Shown: positions 47,600 through 60,671, numbered from the stretch's first letter. The stretch is 64,000 bases of DNA from Aurifilum marmelostoma (GCA_027559495.1 JAMXSV010000001.1:434001-498000), one strand, 5' to 3'. Numbers and translations: made by a program. Notes: generated by a model from the letters alone, not told the origin.

Positions 47600-50500
47600 A
47601 GCTTCTAGAACAAACTATGCTTATATTATTATCGATGCATATATCTGCAGAAAGAAATACAATGCCCTATTAGATAGTAGCGCATAAGGAAATTATATAT
47701 CCCCAAATATTATCAATATAGCAAAGATACTATAGCAGCAGAAGGAGAAGCTCTATATACTTAATACTATAGAAGGAAGACTAATTATATATAACTTAGA
47801 TATAGTTAATAAGGAGACTAATTATCTGCCTATATAGATATAAAGATATATAACTAAGGTCTCTTTTAATATTATAGATATAGTATATTATAATATGATA
47901 TTAAAACTTCTATAGCTTAAGGAGCATAATCCTCAAATCGATTAGACTACTAGCCAGATCTCTTAGGAACAAGCTATACCTAAAGGGATAGTTGCAATCA
48001 AAAGCGCAGGACAAGACTTAGTCACTAAGAATAGCCAAGAAAGGCGCTCAAACAAGAACTTAACATATACCTCCAAATTAGCAGGGACTAATAGCTTATA
48101 GAAAAGGATTATAAATGCCTTAAATCTATAGAAGAAGGTTAGGCATAAATTAGATTTATAAATAGATAGGAGCTAGTTAGAAAGACTTAGTCTAATATAG
48201 AGCAATAATAAGGGGCAGCAATAATAATAGAAGCTATAGCTCTAGAAATTCGGTCTAGCTTAGAGCAGCTAAGATAGGCTAAAGAAATAAATAAACTAAG
48301 AATTATAAAGAATTAGATAAAGCTAATTAGGATATAATACTTCTGCAATATTGCTTAAGAATGCTTAATAGTACCTCCTATTTCTATAAGCAGTAGCAAT
48401 AAAAAAAGGACTTCTACTAATATTTGATAGCATACTATAAAAGTATTATAAATTTACTAGATTATTCTTAGGAAAGCATAAAGGATTACTTTTTGCTAGA
48501 ATCTAATTTAACTATAAAATACCCCTTAAGAAAGGGACAGAACTAAAGTTTTTCCCTATTTATAGACTAAATAAAGTAAGACTTGAGGCACTTAGGGAGT
48601 ACTTAGATAAGAATTTTAAAAGAGGATATATTAGGGAATTACACTCTCTAGCAGAATACCTAATCCTCTTTATACTTAAGAAGAATAGCAAATTTAGGCT
48701 ATATATAGATTTTAGATAACTTAATAATATAATAATTAAAGATTATTACCTTTTGCTAAGAAGTAATAAACTATAAGATAAGATGTAAAGCACGTAATAG
48801 TTTACTATGCTTAATCTTAAAGAAGGCTATCATTATATACAAATTGCAAAGGGATATAAATAGAAAATAGCCTTTAGAACTTGCTATAGATATTATAAGT
48901 ATTATATTATGCTATTTAGACTAACTAATGCACTAGCTATATTCTAATATATAATTAACTATATCCTTTATAAATTCCTTAACATTTTTATTATTGCTTA
49001 TCTAGATAATATCCTTATTTACTTAAAGGACCTTAAGATATACAAGCAATATATACAAACTATACTATAAATGCTATAAGATGCTAAGATATTAGTAGAA
49101 CTTATAAAGTGCTATTTCTATACTTAAAAAGTAGACTATCTTGAATATACTCTTAAGCTAGGCAAGATTTATATATAGAAAGATAAGATTAAAGCAATTA
49201 AGGATTAGCTTATATCTAGAAACTTTATAGATATTTAAGTATTCCTTAGATATATTAACTTCTATAGATAATTTATTAAGGACTATAGCAAGGAAGTTAA
49301 GCCTCTTATAAAACTTACTAAAAAAGAGATATTATTTCTTTGGGCAGAAGGATAATAGCAAGCATTTAACAAAATTAAGGACCTTATATTAAGAGACCTG
49401 GTTTGCAAAGAACTAGACCTTAGCAAGGAACTCGAATTATATATAGATGCATTAGACTTTGCTATCGGGGCAGAACTTAATTAGTGCAATGAAAAAGAAC
49501 AATTAAGACTAATCGCTAACTTCTTAAAAAAGCTTAATAGACTAGAATTGCAGTATAGAATACTAGATAAAGAACTTATAGCTATTATAGAAGTATTTAA
49601 GGAATAGGAATAATATCTTATTAGCATAAAATACTAAATTAAAGTATTCTCTAATTATAAAAATCTTACTATATTTACTATAATAAAGATACTTAATAGA
49701 TAATAAGTAAAATAGGCAGAGTACTTATTATAGTTTAATCTTAAGATTATTTATATTTAAGAAAAGGAAAATATTAGAGCAGATGCTTTTAGCAGAAGAT
49801 CTAATTATTAAGATAAGATTATAGAAGAAATCTAGAATATCTTTATAATAAATAAAGAAGGAAACCTTATTAATGCATATAAAGAGCTAAATACTATTCT
49901 TAAAATTGATTAAATAAGCAAAAACCCAGAAGATATAACTCTAGAGGAATAAAATTAGTATATCTAGGATATATATAGTGCTCTAATATATAGGCATTAG
50001 GGAGTTAGGGCAATCTTAGTATAGATTTCGAGATATTAGTATCTGCTAGGCCTTAAGAAAAGAGTTAAGGACCTTTTACAGAATTGCGATAGTTGCAAGA
50101 AGAATAAGGCAGAAAGATATAAGCCTTATAGATTGCTTCACCCTCTATCGGTACTAAGTTCGATTTAGCAATCAGCTAGCCTAGACTTTATTATTAAGCT
50201 ACTATCCTTATAAGAACCCTTAACTAAAGTGCAATTTGATAGCATTCTAGTAGTAGTTTGCAGACTAAGCAAATATACTTACTTTCTACTATATAGAAAG
50301 AGCAGTATAGCAGAAGATCTTATATATATATTTCTTAGGATAATTATAGCTAATTATAGCATACTATAAGAAATTATTTTAGATAGGGATAGGAAGTTTG
50401 CATTAAACTTCTAGGCCTTGCTTATAAAGCAGCTTGGAGCAGCTTATAAGATATTAATTGCATTTTATCTGCAAATAGATAAATAGATAAAATATATAAA

Positions 50501-51330
50501 CTAGATTTTAGAATAATATTTATACTATTATATTAATTATAAATAAGATAATTAGGTTAAATTATTGCTATTAGCGCAATTTGCATATAATAGCGCAAAT
50601 ATAAGCATAATAAAGGTATTACTATTTTATGCAGTATATAGATATAATCCTATAGTATATTATAAAGTATTGCTAGGGGCAAATGTAGAAGTAGCAGATA
50701 AGAAAGCTTAAAGGATTCGGAAAATCTATAAAGAACTATAGCAAGAACTTGCATTTATTAGGGAATAAATAATAAAATACGCAAATACTAAGAGAATTAA
50801 GGGACTAATCCTTAAGGAGGGAGATAAGGTTTACCTTTTTCGATAAAATATTAAGATAAAAAGACCTAGTAATAAGCTTAATTATAAAAAGCTTAGTCTA
50901 TTTAAGATTTTGCAGAAAATCTTACTAGTTAACTATAAACTTGCATTCCCCTATAGCATAAGAATATATCTAATTTTCTATATTTTACTACTTAAGCTAG
51001 CAGTATAAAATATAAAGATTAATAATAGCATTAAAGTTAAAAATAATAAACTAGAATATAAGATTAGAAAAATCCTTAAGTATAAAGGATAGAATAATAT
51101 ACTAGAATATCTAATTAAATAAAAAGGCTATCTCTTAAGCGAAAATATATAGGAATTTCTAGAAAATATTACTAATGCACTAGAATAGCTTGCATAATAC
51201 TAGTCTAAGAAAAGATAGTTATAGCAGTAACTAGTTAGCTTATAGAAATATCGGAAATGCAGCCTATTACCCTATTAGTTAGCGAAATAAGCTACTAATT
51301 AAGGAAATACTAGTTAGGGATAGTACTAAA
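47600..51330 (+). pseudogene. Element 1 pol remnant: protease, RT, RNase H, integrase, chromodomain
   Basis: The retropepsin-like motif ALLDSSA-x-GNYISP is at about 47660-47705. The reverse transcriptase has RLYIDFR-x-LNN near 48700 and AYLDNILIY near 48990, the mutated YLDD box. RNase H has LYIDALDFAIGAEL near 49440-49475. The integrase zinc-finger region lies around 50000-50110 (CDSCKKNKA), and the core has VVCRLSKYTYF near 50255. The chromodomain is near 51050-51190 (YKIRKILKYKG, EYLIK-x-KGY). In-frame stops fall at expected Gln or Trp codons. Confidence 0.85.
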
Positions 51331-51399
51331 AAAAAAAAAAAAAGAGAAGAAAAATATACTAAGCTAGGCTAAGGGTTAGCAGCCAACCAAAGGTCTAGC

Positions 51400-51995
51400 T
51401 ATATCTTCTAGCCTATATTCATCTAGGATACTTAGGTCCAGCAGGGATCAACCAGCCCCCCTACAGGCTGGCCATTAGAGGAAGGGCCCTTGGAGGCTAA
51501 GGCCTCGGCGCCTCGGTCAGCCTCTTTGGCGGCCAGACGCTTAGCCTTGGCCTCCGCCTCCTCCGCCTCCAGACGCTCTAACTTTCCCAGATTCGTTAAA
51601 CCCCAACAAATGGCCTAAGCTATCTTCTCTCTCTATATCTTTTTCTGTTAGCAGAGGCGCATTAACTTTAGCTTAAGGTCTTCGATTTCGTCCTCTAACT
51701 TTTAATGCTAGGAAGAGATATTAAGAAGCTTGGAAGAGTTGGTCGGTTTAAGGATGTTGCATTTAGAATATTAGCAACGCACGCACTCAGCGTACCAGGA
51801 AGAATCCTTAAGGAATACCTAATAAGATTTCAAGCCCTAAGCATTATAGGAAGAATAAGGAATTATAATAATAGCTTTAGAAAGAATAATTAAGTAAAGG
51901 GACTTCTTCTGCTTTAACCTATTAAAGCAAAAATTAAAAGATTTTAGTTTTGCAACTCTATTTAATATCTTAATTAGGAAGGCATAATAATACAG
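51400..51995 (-). pseudogene. Antisense reading frame between pol and 3' LTR of Element 1 (Cys cluster plus coiled coil)
   Basis: The strand opposite gag-pol carries one frame of about 200 codons, interrupted only by stops that would be Gln or Trp before RIP. In coding order there is a basic, hydrophobic N-terminal part (the open piece 52031-51837 belongs to it). A Cys cluster follows near 51785 (pattern C-x2-C-x2-C-x4-C, first Cys mutated to Tyr here), then a heptad-like coiled coil (EIEDLKLKLMRL) and an Ala/Glu-rich tail (LEAEEAEAKAKRLAAKEA). The GC-rich tail contains few CpA, which explains its low mutation. I do not recognise a named family. A short plus-strand frame over the same bases (51705-51893) is probably the shadow. 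Confidence 0.55.
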
Positions 51996-52050
51996 CAAGA
52001 TAATAGCAGAAAAACTTATAAGAAAAATCATTAGAGATAATAATTTATAG

Positions 52051-52061
52051 AAGGGAGATAA
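52051..52061 (+). other. Element 1 polypurine tract
   Basis: AAGGGAGATAA lies directly before the right LTR, where plus-strand priming occurs in LTR retrotransposons. Confidence 0.6.
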
Positions 52062-52561
52062 TATTATAATCTATCTAATATGCAGATTATAATAAAGATT
52101 ATAGCATAGCATTAAAGCTATATAGAATAGACTATAGAGAACTAAAAGTCTAATACTTTAAAATAGAACTAGTATAATAAGATTATATAAGCTAGGGTTA
52201 GGATTATAAGGGTTGCTTAGTTAAAGGAGTTGATATTAACTTTATTAACTAGTCGAAGGATTTGATATTAACTCTAGCCCACCCTTGCTAGAAAGGAATT
52301 AATATTACTAATAAAGGATTAAAGAATGGGATATATAAGGGATATATTTGCTACTATTAGATAGATTTAGTATATAGTTCTTTAGTTATTAATCTAAGTA
52401 TTACCTCTAATATAGGTAATAGCTTTACTGCTAGTAATATACTATAGAAAGACTTAAAGATTATTTCTGTATTCTTCGGATTACACTTTGATATCGTTCT
52501 TGCCTAATATAAACCCTTTGTATACTTATTGTATACCTCGGTTACGGCAGTGCTTATTATA
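52062..52561 (+). repeat. Element 1 right LTR (500 bp)
   Basis: It is the same length as the left LTR. The inner (left) part is fully RIP-mutated, but the last 100 bases keep CpG and CpA sites that the left LTR has lost. It is followed by the target duplication ATAGA (52562-52566). Confidence 0.9.
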
Positions 52562-53182
52562 ATAGAGGAAGATCCTTTAGATTAGTATCTTACTAACTAA
52601 TGCAAATATTTTATTAAAATTAATATCTTTTTTATTAAGTAAATCCTTATACTACTACTTAAATCTTATATTCTAAGATCTTTCTATTCCTATTAAGCTT
52701 TCTTTTAAAAATATATTATATTCCTAAAGTATAGTATCTAAAGTGCTATTCTTAAGCTCGAAATACTTTTAATTAAATAAGATTTCTAAGCTCTTTATAT
52801 AAGCTAGCGCGCTATTTAGCCTAATTATAATTGCAAAAGGCTTTATAAAGTATACTTAGTTTATTTAGAGATAAAGATACTATATTAGCTAGGAAATATA
52901 AAATCCTAGCTCTAATAAGCTTTTAGCCTAATATAGGCGCTAGTGTTCGTTTAATAACTAGCTAGCTAATAATAATTATATTAGTAGTAGTGCTAATAAG
53001 CCCTTTAATAAAGATTAGGACTTTATAGCCTCCTTAGATCTTATATATTATAAGATTCGCTATAGTAATAATTTTCTAGCAAAGTATACTAGATTATTTA
53101 GTTAAATATACTTTAAACTAAGTAAATAGCTTTGCAATATCTATATTTAGCAGCTAGTTTAGTATAATGCTAAGCTCTCCTT
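52562..53182 (-). mobile_element. Ty1/copia remnant, upstream part
   Basis: On the minus strand this reads as a heavily mutated stretch with GFT-x2-KRY-x-F-like and neighbouring segments that resemble the N-terminal part of a copia reverse transcriptase. It would join the C-terminal part at 43500-44927 if Element 1 were removed. The assignment rests mainly on position and orientation. Confidence 0.5.
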
Positions 53183-53528
53183 TGTTATAACCCGCAACTA
53201 TTATAACATAGGACACCAGGGCCACCCAGAACGGAACCCTTAGTGCAGGAAGTTCAATACTTACCTACGGAGCCACGCTAGGATTACGTAACCTAGGGTT
53301 AGGGTTAGGACAAGGACTAACTAGGATAGATAGCTTTGGATATATGCTATCTAGGGATATCCAGATAGTTCGGATATATTACTATCTAAGTTAGCCACAT
53401 TAGAAGACTAGATATATAAGAATACGTTTATTACTATTAGATAGATTTAGTATATAGCTCTTCAGTTATTAATCTAAGTATTACCTCTAATATAAGTAAT
53501 AGCTTTACTGCTAGTAATATACTGCAGA
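53183..53528 (+). repeat. Element 3 left LTR, first part (variant LTR)
   Basis: It begins TGTTATAACC. The first half differs from the other LTRs: it lacks the GTCGATATCGAC repeats and has other short repeats around GATATAT and CTATCTA. The second half (from about 53430) matches them closely. It is cut at 53528 by Element 2 and resumes at 61177. It contains a TTAGGG-type run near 53295-53310. The outer 130 bases show little RIP. Confidence 0.8.
53524..53528 (+). repeat. Target-site duplication GCAGA, left copy (Element 2)
   Basis: GCAGA before Element 2 matches GCAGA at 61172-61176 after it. Joining the flanks restores a continuous LTR of Element 3. Confidence 0.9.
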
Positions 53529-54028
53529 TGTAATGAGCACTGCTGTAACCGAGGTATACAATAAGTACACAAAGGGTTTATGTTAGGCAAGAACAATATC
53601 AAAATATAATCCGAAAAATACAGAAATAATCTTCAAGTCTTTCTGCAGTATATTACTAGCAATAAAGCTATTACCTATATTAGAGGTAATACTTAGATTA
53701 ATAACTAAAGAATTATATACTAAATCTATCTAATAGTAGCAAATATATCTCTTATATATCCTATTCTTTAGTTCTTTGTTAGTAGTATTAATTCCTTCCT
53801 AGCAGGGGTAGGCTAGAGTTGATATCGAATCCTTTAACTAGTTAATAGAGTTGATATCGACTCCTTCAACTAAGCAACCCTTATAATCCTAACCCTAGCT
53901 TATATAATCTTATTATGCTAGTTCTATCCTAGAGTATTAGACTCTTAGTTCCCTATAATCTATTCTATATAGCCTTAGTGCTATACTGCAATCTTTATTA
54001 TAATTTATATATTAGATAGATTATAATA
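53529..54028 (-). repeat. Element 2 3' LTR (500 bp)
   Basis: It starts with TGTAATGAGC at the outer edge, which is little mutated for about 120 bases. The inner end is fully RIP-mutated. It has two copies of the GATATCGA-type repeat near 53817-53870. Confidence 0.9.
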
Positions 54029-54109
54029 TTATCTTCCTTCTATAGATTATTATCTCTAATAATTTTTTCTTATAAGTTTTTCTGCTATTATCTTATTATA
54101 TTATTATGC

Positions 54110-54690
54110 CTTCCTAATTAGGATATTAAATAGAGTTGCAAAACCGAAATTTTTTAATCTTTGCTCTAATAGATTAAAGCAGAAGAAGTCCCTTTACTTA
54201 ATTATTCTTTCTAAAGCTATTATTATAATTCCTTATTCTTTCTATAATGCTTAGAGCTTGAAATCTTATTAGGTATCCTCTAAGGATTCTTTCTAATGTG
54301 CTAAATGCATGCATTGCTAATATTCCAAATGCGATATCCTTAAACCGACTAATTCTTCCAAGCTTCTTAACATCTCTTTCCAGCATTAAAAGTTGGAGAA
54401 CAAAATCGAAGACCTTGAGCTAAAGTTAATGCGTCTCTGCTAATAGAAGAAGATATAAAGAGAGAAGATAGCTTAGGCCATTCATCGGGGCTTGACGAAT
54501 CTGAGAGAGTTAGAGCGTCTAGAGGCAGAGGAGGCGGAGGAGGCGGAGGCCGAGGCTAAGCATCTAGCCGCCAAAGAAGCCAACTAAGGCGCTAAGGCCT
54601 TAGCCTCCAAGGGCCCTTCCTCTAATAGCCAGCCTATAGGGGGGGGCTAGTTAGTCTCTACTAGACCTAAGTATCCTGGATGAATATAGG
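54110..54690 (+). pseudogene. Antisense reading frame in Element 2 (second copy)
   Basis: Relative to Element 2 this frame is antisense to gag-pol, as in Element 1. The same order is seen: a hydrophobic and basic N-terminal part, a Cys cluster C-x2-C-x2-C-x4-C near 54293-54330 with all four Cys kept, then LENKIEDLELKLMRLC near 54392-54440. The LEAEEAEEAEAEAK tail lies near 54520. The stops correspond to Gln or Trp codons. An opposite-strand frame at 54198-54386 is open but short. Confidence 0.55.
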
Positions 54691-54769
54691 CTGGAAGATA
54701 TAGCTAGACCTTTAGTTAGCTGCTAACCCTTAGCCTAGCTTAGTATATTTTTCTTCTTTTTTTTTTTTT

Positions 54770-57700
54770 TAGTACTATTCCTAACTAATATTTCCTTAAT
54801 TAGCAGCTTATTTTGCTAACTAGTAGGATAATAGGCTGCATTTCCGATATTTCTATAAGCTAACTAGTTATTGCTATAATTATCCTTTCTTAGATTAGTA
54901 TTATGCAAGCTATTCTAGTGCATTAGTAATATTTTCTAGAGATTCCTATATATTTTTGCTTAAGGGATAGCCTTTCTATTTAATTAGATATTCTAATATA
55001 TTATTCTATTCTCTATGCTTAAAGATTTTTCTAATCTTATATTCTAGTTTATTATTTTCGACTTTAATGCTATTGTTGATCTTTACATTCTATACTGCTA
55101 GCTCGAGTAGTAAAATATAGAAAACTAGGTATATTCTTATGCTATAGGGAAGTGCAAGTTTATAGTTAACTAGTAAGATTTTTTGCAAAATCTTAAATAA
55201 ACTAAGCTTTTTATAATTAAGCTTATTACTAAGTCTTTTTGTTTTAATATTTTATTAAAAAAGATAAACCTTATCTTTCTCCTTAAGGATTAGTCCTTTA
55301 ATCCTCTTAGTATTTGTATATCTTATTATTTATTCTCTAATAAATGCAAGTTCTTGCTGCAGTTCTTTATAGATTTTCTAAATCCTTTAAGCTTTCTTAT
55401 TTACTGCTTCTATATTTGCCCCTAGCAATGCTTTATAATATGCTATAAAGTTATATCTATATACTGCATAAAATAGTAATATCTTTATTATACTTATATT
55501 TGCGCTATTATATATAAACTATGCTAATAGCAATAATTTAACCTAATTATTTTATTTATAATTAATATAATAGTATAAATATTATTCTAAAATCTAGTTT
55601 ATATATTCTATCTATTTATCTATTTGCAGATAAAATGCAGTTAATATCTTATAAGCTGCTCTAAGCTGCTTTATAAGCAAGGCCTAGAAGTTTAATATAA
55701 ACTTTCTATCCCTATTTAAGATAATTTCTTGCAATATGCTATAATTAGCTATAATTATTCTAAGAAATATATATGCAAAATCTTCTGCTATACTGCTCTC
55801 TTTATATAGTAGAAAGTAAGTATACTTGCTTAGTCTGCAAACTACTACTAGAATGCTATTAAATTGCACTTTAGTTAAGGGTTCTTATAAGGGTAGTAGC
55901 TTAATAATAAAGTCTAGGCTAGCTGATTGCTAAATCGAACTTGATACTAATAGAGGGTAAAGCAATCTATAAGGCTTATATCTTTCCGCTTTATTCTTCT
56001 TGCAACTATTGCAATTCTGTAAGAGGTCCTTAACTCTCTTCTTAAGGCCTAGCAGATACTAGTATCTCGAAATCCATACTAAAGTTGCCCTAACTCCCTA
56101 ATGCCTATATGCTAGGGCACTATATATATTCTGGATATACTAATCTTATTCCTTTAAAGTTATATCTTCTAAGTTCTTGCTTATTTAATTAATTCTAAGG
56201 GTAGTATTTAGCTCCTTATATGCATTAATAAGATTTCTTTCCTTATCTATTATAAAGATATTTTAGATTTCTTTTATAACTTTATTCTAATAATTAGACC
56301 TTTTGCTAAGAGCATTTGCTCTAATATTTTCTTTTCCTTAAATATAAATAATCTTAAGATTGAACTATAATAGGTACTCTGCCTATCTTACTTATTATCT
56401 ATTAAGTATCTTTATTATAGTAAATATAATAAGATTTTTGTAATTAGAGAATACTTTAATCTAGTATTTTGCGCTAATAAAATATTATTCCTATTCCTTA
56501 AATGCTTTTATAATAGCTATAAGTTCTTTATCTAGTATTCTATACTGCAATTTTAGTTTATTAAGCTTTTTTAAGAAATTAGCAATTAGTCTTAATTATC
56601 CTTTTTTATTGCGCTAATTAAGTTCTGCCCTAATAGCAAAGTCTAATATATCTATATATAACTTAAGTTTCTTGCTAAAATCTAATTCTTTGCAAACCAG
56701 GTCTCTTAATATAAGGTCCTTGATTTTGTTAAATACTTGCTATTATCCTTCTGCCTAAAGAAATAGTATCTCTTTCTTAGTAAGTTCTATAAGGGGCTTA
56801 ACTTCCTTGCTATAATCTTTAATAAATTATCTATAGAAGTTAATATATCTAAGGAATGCTTAAATATCTATAAAGTTTCTAGGTGCAGGCTAATTCTTAA
56901 TTGCCTTAATCTTATCTTTCTATATACAAATCTTGCCTAGCTTAAGAGTATATCTAAGGTAGTCTACTTTTTAAGTATAGAAATAGCACTTTATAGGTTC
57001 TACTAATATCTTAGTATTTTATAATATCTATAGTATAGTTTGCATATATTGCTTATATATCTTAAGGTCCTTTAAGTAAATAAGGATATTATCTAGATAA
57101 GCGATAATGAAAATGTTAAGGAATTTATAAAGGATATAGTTAATTATGCATTAGAATATAGCTAGTGCATTAGTTAGTTTAAATAGCATAATATAATACT
57201 TATAATATTTATAGCAAGTTCTAAAGGCTATCTTCTATTTATATTCCTTTGCAATTTATATATAATAGTAGCCTTCTTTAAGATTAAGCGCAATAAACTA
57301 TTGCGCGCTTTGCATCCTATCTTATAGTTTATTACTTCTTAGCAAAGGGTAATAATCTTTAATTATTATATTATTAAGTTATCTAAAATCTATATATAGC
57401 CTAAGTTTGCTATTCTTCTTGGGTATAAAGAGGATTAGGTATTCTGCTAGAGAGTATAATTCTTTAATATATCCTCTTTTAAGATTCTTATCTAAATACT
57501 CCCTAAGTGCCTTAAGTCTTGCTTTATCTAATCTGTAAATAGGGAAAAACTTTAGTTCTGTTCCTTCTTTAAGGGGTATTTTATAGTTAAATTGGATTCT
57601 AGCAGGAAGTAATCCTTTATGCTTTCCTAAGAATAATCTAGTAAATTTATAGTACTCTTATAGTATGCTATTAAATATTGGTAGGGGTCCTTCTTTTATT

Positions 57701-58500
57701 GCTACTGCTTATAGGAATAGGAGGTACTATTAAGCATTCCTAAGCGATATTGCAGAAGTATTATATCCTAATTAGCTTTATCTAATTCTTTATAATTCTT
57801 AGTTTATTTATTTCTTTAGCCTATCTTAGCTGCTCTAGGCTAGATTAAATTTCTAGGGCTATAGCTTCTATTATTATTGCTGCCTTTTATTATTGCTCTA
57901 TATTAGACTAAGTCTTCTTAACTAGCTTTTATCTATTTATAAATCTAATCTATGCCTAATTTCCTTCTATAGATTTAAGGCATTTATAATCCTTCTCTAT
58001 AAGCTATTAGTCCCTGCTAATTTAGAGGTATATATTGAGTTCTCGTTTAAGCGCCTTTCTTAGCTATCCTTAGTGACTAAGTCTTGTCCTGCGCCTTTAA
58101 TTATAACTATCCCTTTAGATACAGCTTATTCCCAAGAGATCTAGCTAGTAGTCTAATCGATTCGAGAATTATGCTCCTTAAGCTATAAAAGTCTTAATAT
58201 TATATTATAATATGCTATATCTATAATATTAAAAGAGACTTTAGTTATATATCTTTATATCTATATAAGCAGATAATTAGTTTCCTTATTAATTATACTT
58301 AGATTATATGCAATTAGTTTTTCTTCTATAGTATTAAGTATATAGGGCTTCTTCTTTCTGCTGCTATAGTATCTTTGCTATATTAATAATATTTAGAGAT
58401 ATATAATTTCCTTATGCGCTACTATCTAATAGAGCATTATATTTCTTTCTGCAAATATATGCATTAATAATAATATAAGCGTAGTTCGTTCTAGAGGCTC
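54770..58500 (-). pseudogene. Element 2 pol remnant
   Basis: It is the mirror image of the Element 1 pol. The chromodomain is at about 54910-55050. The integrase region is around 55200-56130, with the core piece at 55684-55869 open (VVCRLSKYTYF). RNase H is around 56300-56720 and RT around 57000-57560. Every frame is closed by RIP-type stops. Confidence 0.85.
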
Positions 58501-58509
58501 TATATAAAG

Positions 58510-60560
58510 ACTATCCTAGTCTAATTATCTATAATCCTATTATAGGCAATCCTTCCCTTTTGGGGCCTTTTTAGCTGCCTTCTAAGCTAATGCCTTAGTT
58601 TATTATTATATATACTCATATCGTTTCTTATTATATTGCTATATATGCTAGGCGCATGCCTTATTCTGCATGTAAATAGTGCATTATTCTACTAAACATT
58701 GCTATTACTTGCATTTCTTATCTATATAAGATCTAAGGCAATCTTCTAGTAGTCCAATTAGTGCATTATAGTATTTCTTATCTAGTACTTTCCTAAACTA
58801 TAGTTTAGATTCTTTATATGCCTAAATAAGTTATTCTTCTTCCCTAATTAGGAACTATCTATGCTTAATCTTTTTCTTAAAATAGATTTAGCAGCTATAG
58901 TAGATGCATAAGATCTATGCTAATTAATAGTATCTAAGGTAGAACGCATTAATTCTAAGATCCTCTAAATTATCTGCTTTATAGTTCTAAAGTAGGATGC
59001 TCCTAAAGAGGGTTTTTAGAGATATTCTATATATAAGATATTCTATTTAGATATCTATATCTGGGTTATTAGAACTAAGGCTATTGCATTGGGTAGTTAA
59101 TATTAATTCTCCCGAGTTATTTATATATTATTGCATAATAGGCTTAAGTAGGATATTAGATTATCTATTCTAGAAGGTCTCTTCTTTAAGAGTAAGCATC
59201 TCTATAGTATATTCTTCTGTAGGGGCTAGAGTAAAGTCCGCATTTTCTGAGTTATCATCGCGCCTATTATAGGCTGGGGATATTGTAGTATTCGATATAT
59301 GCTCATTATTATTCGCAAGCTATATAAGATAGTGCTATAAGGGAAACTTTCTTAGGTCCTGCTCTTCCCTAAATCTCTAATCTATAGGGTTAGTAGAATA
59401 ATTCGATTATTCGTCTTTAGTAGAAGCCCTGCTTCTAATAGCAAGTTATTATTATCCTTTAAGTTTCTAAAGAAACTATCCTAAACCTTCTTTCTCTAAG
59501 AGATATAATATATAGCTATTATTATAATATATAGTCTAACTAAGAGATTTATAATTAATAAAGTCTATTACTTGCTTTATTAGGATATTTTTATTTAGAT
59601 AATTAGGTTCCTGCTAAATAGCGATATTAAGCTATTATTCCTCTTAAACGGGTTGCTATTATTTCCTTTATAGTTATTAACATTTCTATGCAAAGTATCT
59701 AGGCTTTCTATAATTAAAGCATGCCCTATTGCCTTTGCCTTAGTTCTAAAAGTTATTGCATTTATATATAGCATCTAATTCTATTAGGCTAGCATGCATA
59801 CTGCTGCTCTGCGCTATACTTATATAGCTTTATTATTTGCTTTAGTAGTTCTGCTGAGGCTAATAGCGTTTTCTACTATTAGCTAGGGCCTTAAACTTCT
59901 ATAGTTATCTATTGCCCTTGCAGTTTTTCTCTTATTATTGCTTAAAAATGCAATTATCGATTTATACTGCTATTGCAATATATTCTGCTAAATTATTAGG
60001 TTAGTCCATTTTGTATAGTTTATCTTTAATCCTATTCTTTAATTCTTTATAGAATTAAGATATTAATGCTTTATTTTTCTAGCTAACTTATTTTATATAT
60101 TGCTTAAATTTAGCTATATAGTCTAAAGCAGCTTTAGTCTGCTTAAGATTTATAAGACTGCATTCTGCTATATGCTTTTTATTTGGGTCGCTAAATATAT
60201 CCTTAAGTGCTTTCTCGAAACCTTTAAATGAATTGAAGATGGCTTTAGTTTTCTTATTATAATTGTCGGGCATAGTTAGGTTATTAAGGTAGTCTCGAAG
60301 CGAAGGTTCGAACTAGGCAAGAGCATCGCTTTCTAATTAAGTGCCTGCAAAGACTGCCTTCTCTCCCTTATCCGTAAACTAGGCCAAATAGTAGAGGAAA
60401 TAAGCCTTGTACTAAGTAATAAAAGCCTAAAAAGTGCCCTTCGATTCTTTATAAGGAATAAGTTTATCTATCTTATAAATCTTAATTTAAGTATTGCTAG
60501 ATTCTTTAAGTTCTTAAATATAAGCTTGCAGAGCTATAATAATTTACTGCAGCTTAGCGC
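58510..60560 (-). pseudogene. Element 2 gag remnant
   Basis: Collinear with the gag of Element 1. One piece, 60088-60273, is still open and shares its capsid segment (KAIFNSFKGFEKALKD). The zinc-knuckle region is degraded near 59680-59730. Confidence 0.75.
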
Positions 60561-60671
60561 TAATCTAGGCTCTGCTTATAGTAAAGGAGATTAGAATCTA
60601 GGGAGATATTATATTTCTATATTACTTAAGAAGAAGTATACTAAATTATACTTAAATAAGAGTTATTAAAA

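Larger units (their letters stand above)
44928..52561 (+). mobile_element. Element 1: complete Ty3/gypsy chromovirus, 7,634 bp, RIP-mutated
   Basis: It is bounded by two 500-bp LTRs in direct orientation with TG...CA-type ends (now TA...TA on the mutated strand) and a perfect 5-bp target duplication. Internal order is gag, protease, reverse transcriptase, RNase H, integrase and chromodomain, then an antisense frame, a polypurine tract (AAGGGAGATAA) and the 3' LTR. The order RT-RH-IN with a chromodomain places it in the chromovirus branch of Ty3/gypsy. Every reading frame is destroyed, so it cannot move on its own. A primer-binding site could not be identified. Confidence 0.92.

Noticed and set aside
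51705..51893. 62-codon plus-strand frame in Element 1, also present in Element 2 (54198-54386, minus)
   Set aside because: It is open because the antisense frame on the other strand is constrained. It does not extend beyond these limits, whereas the antisense frame reads on for about 200 codons.
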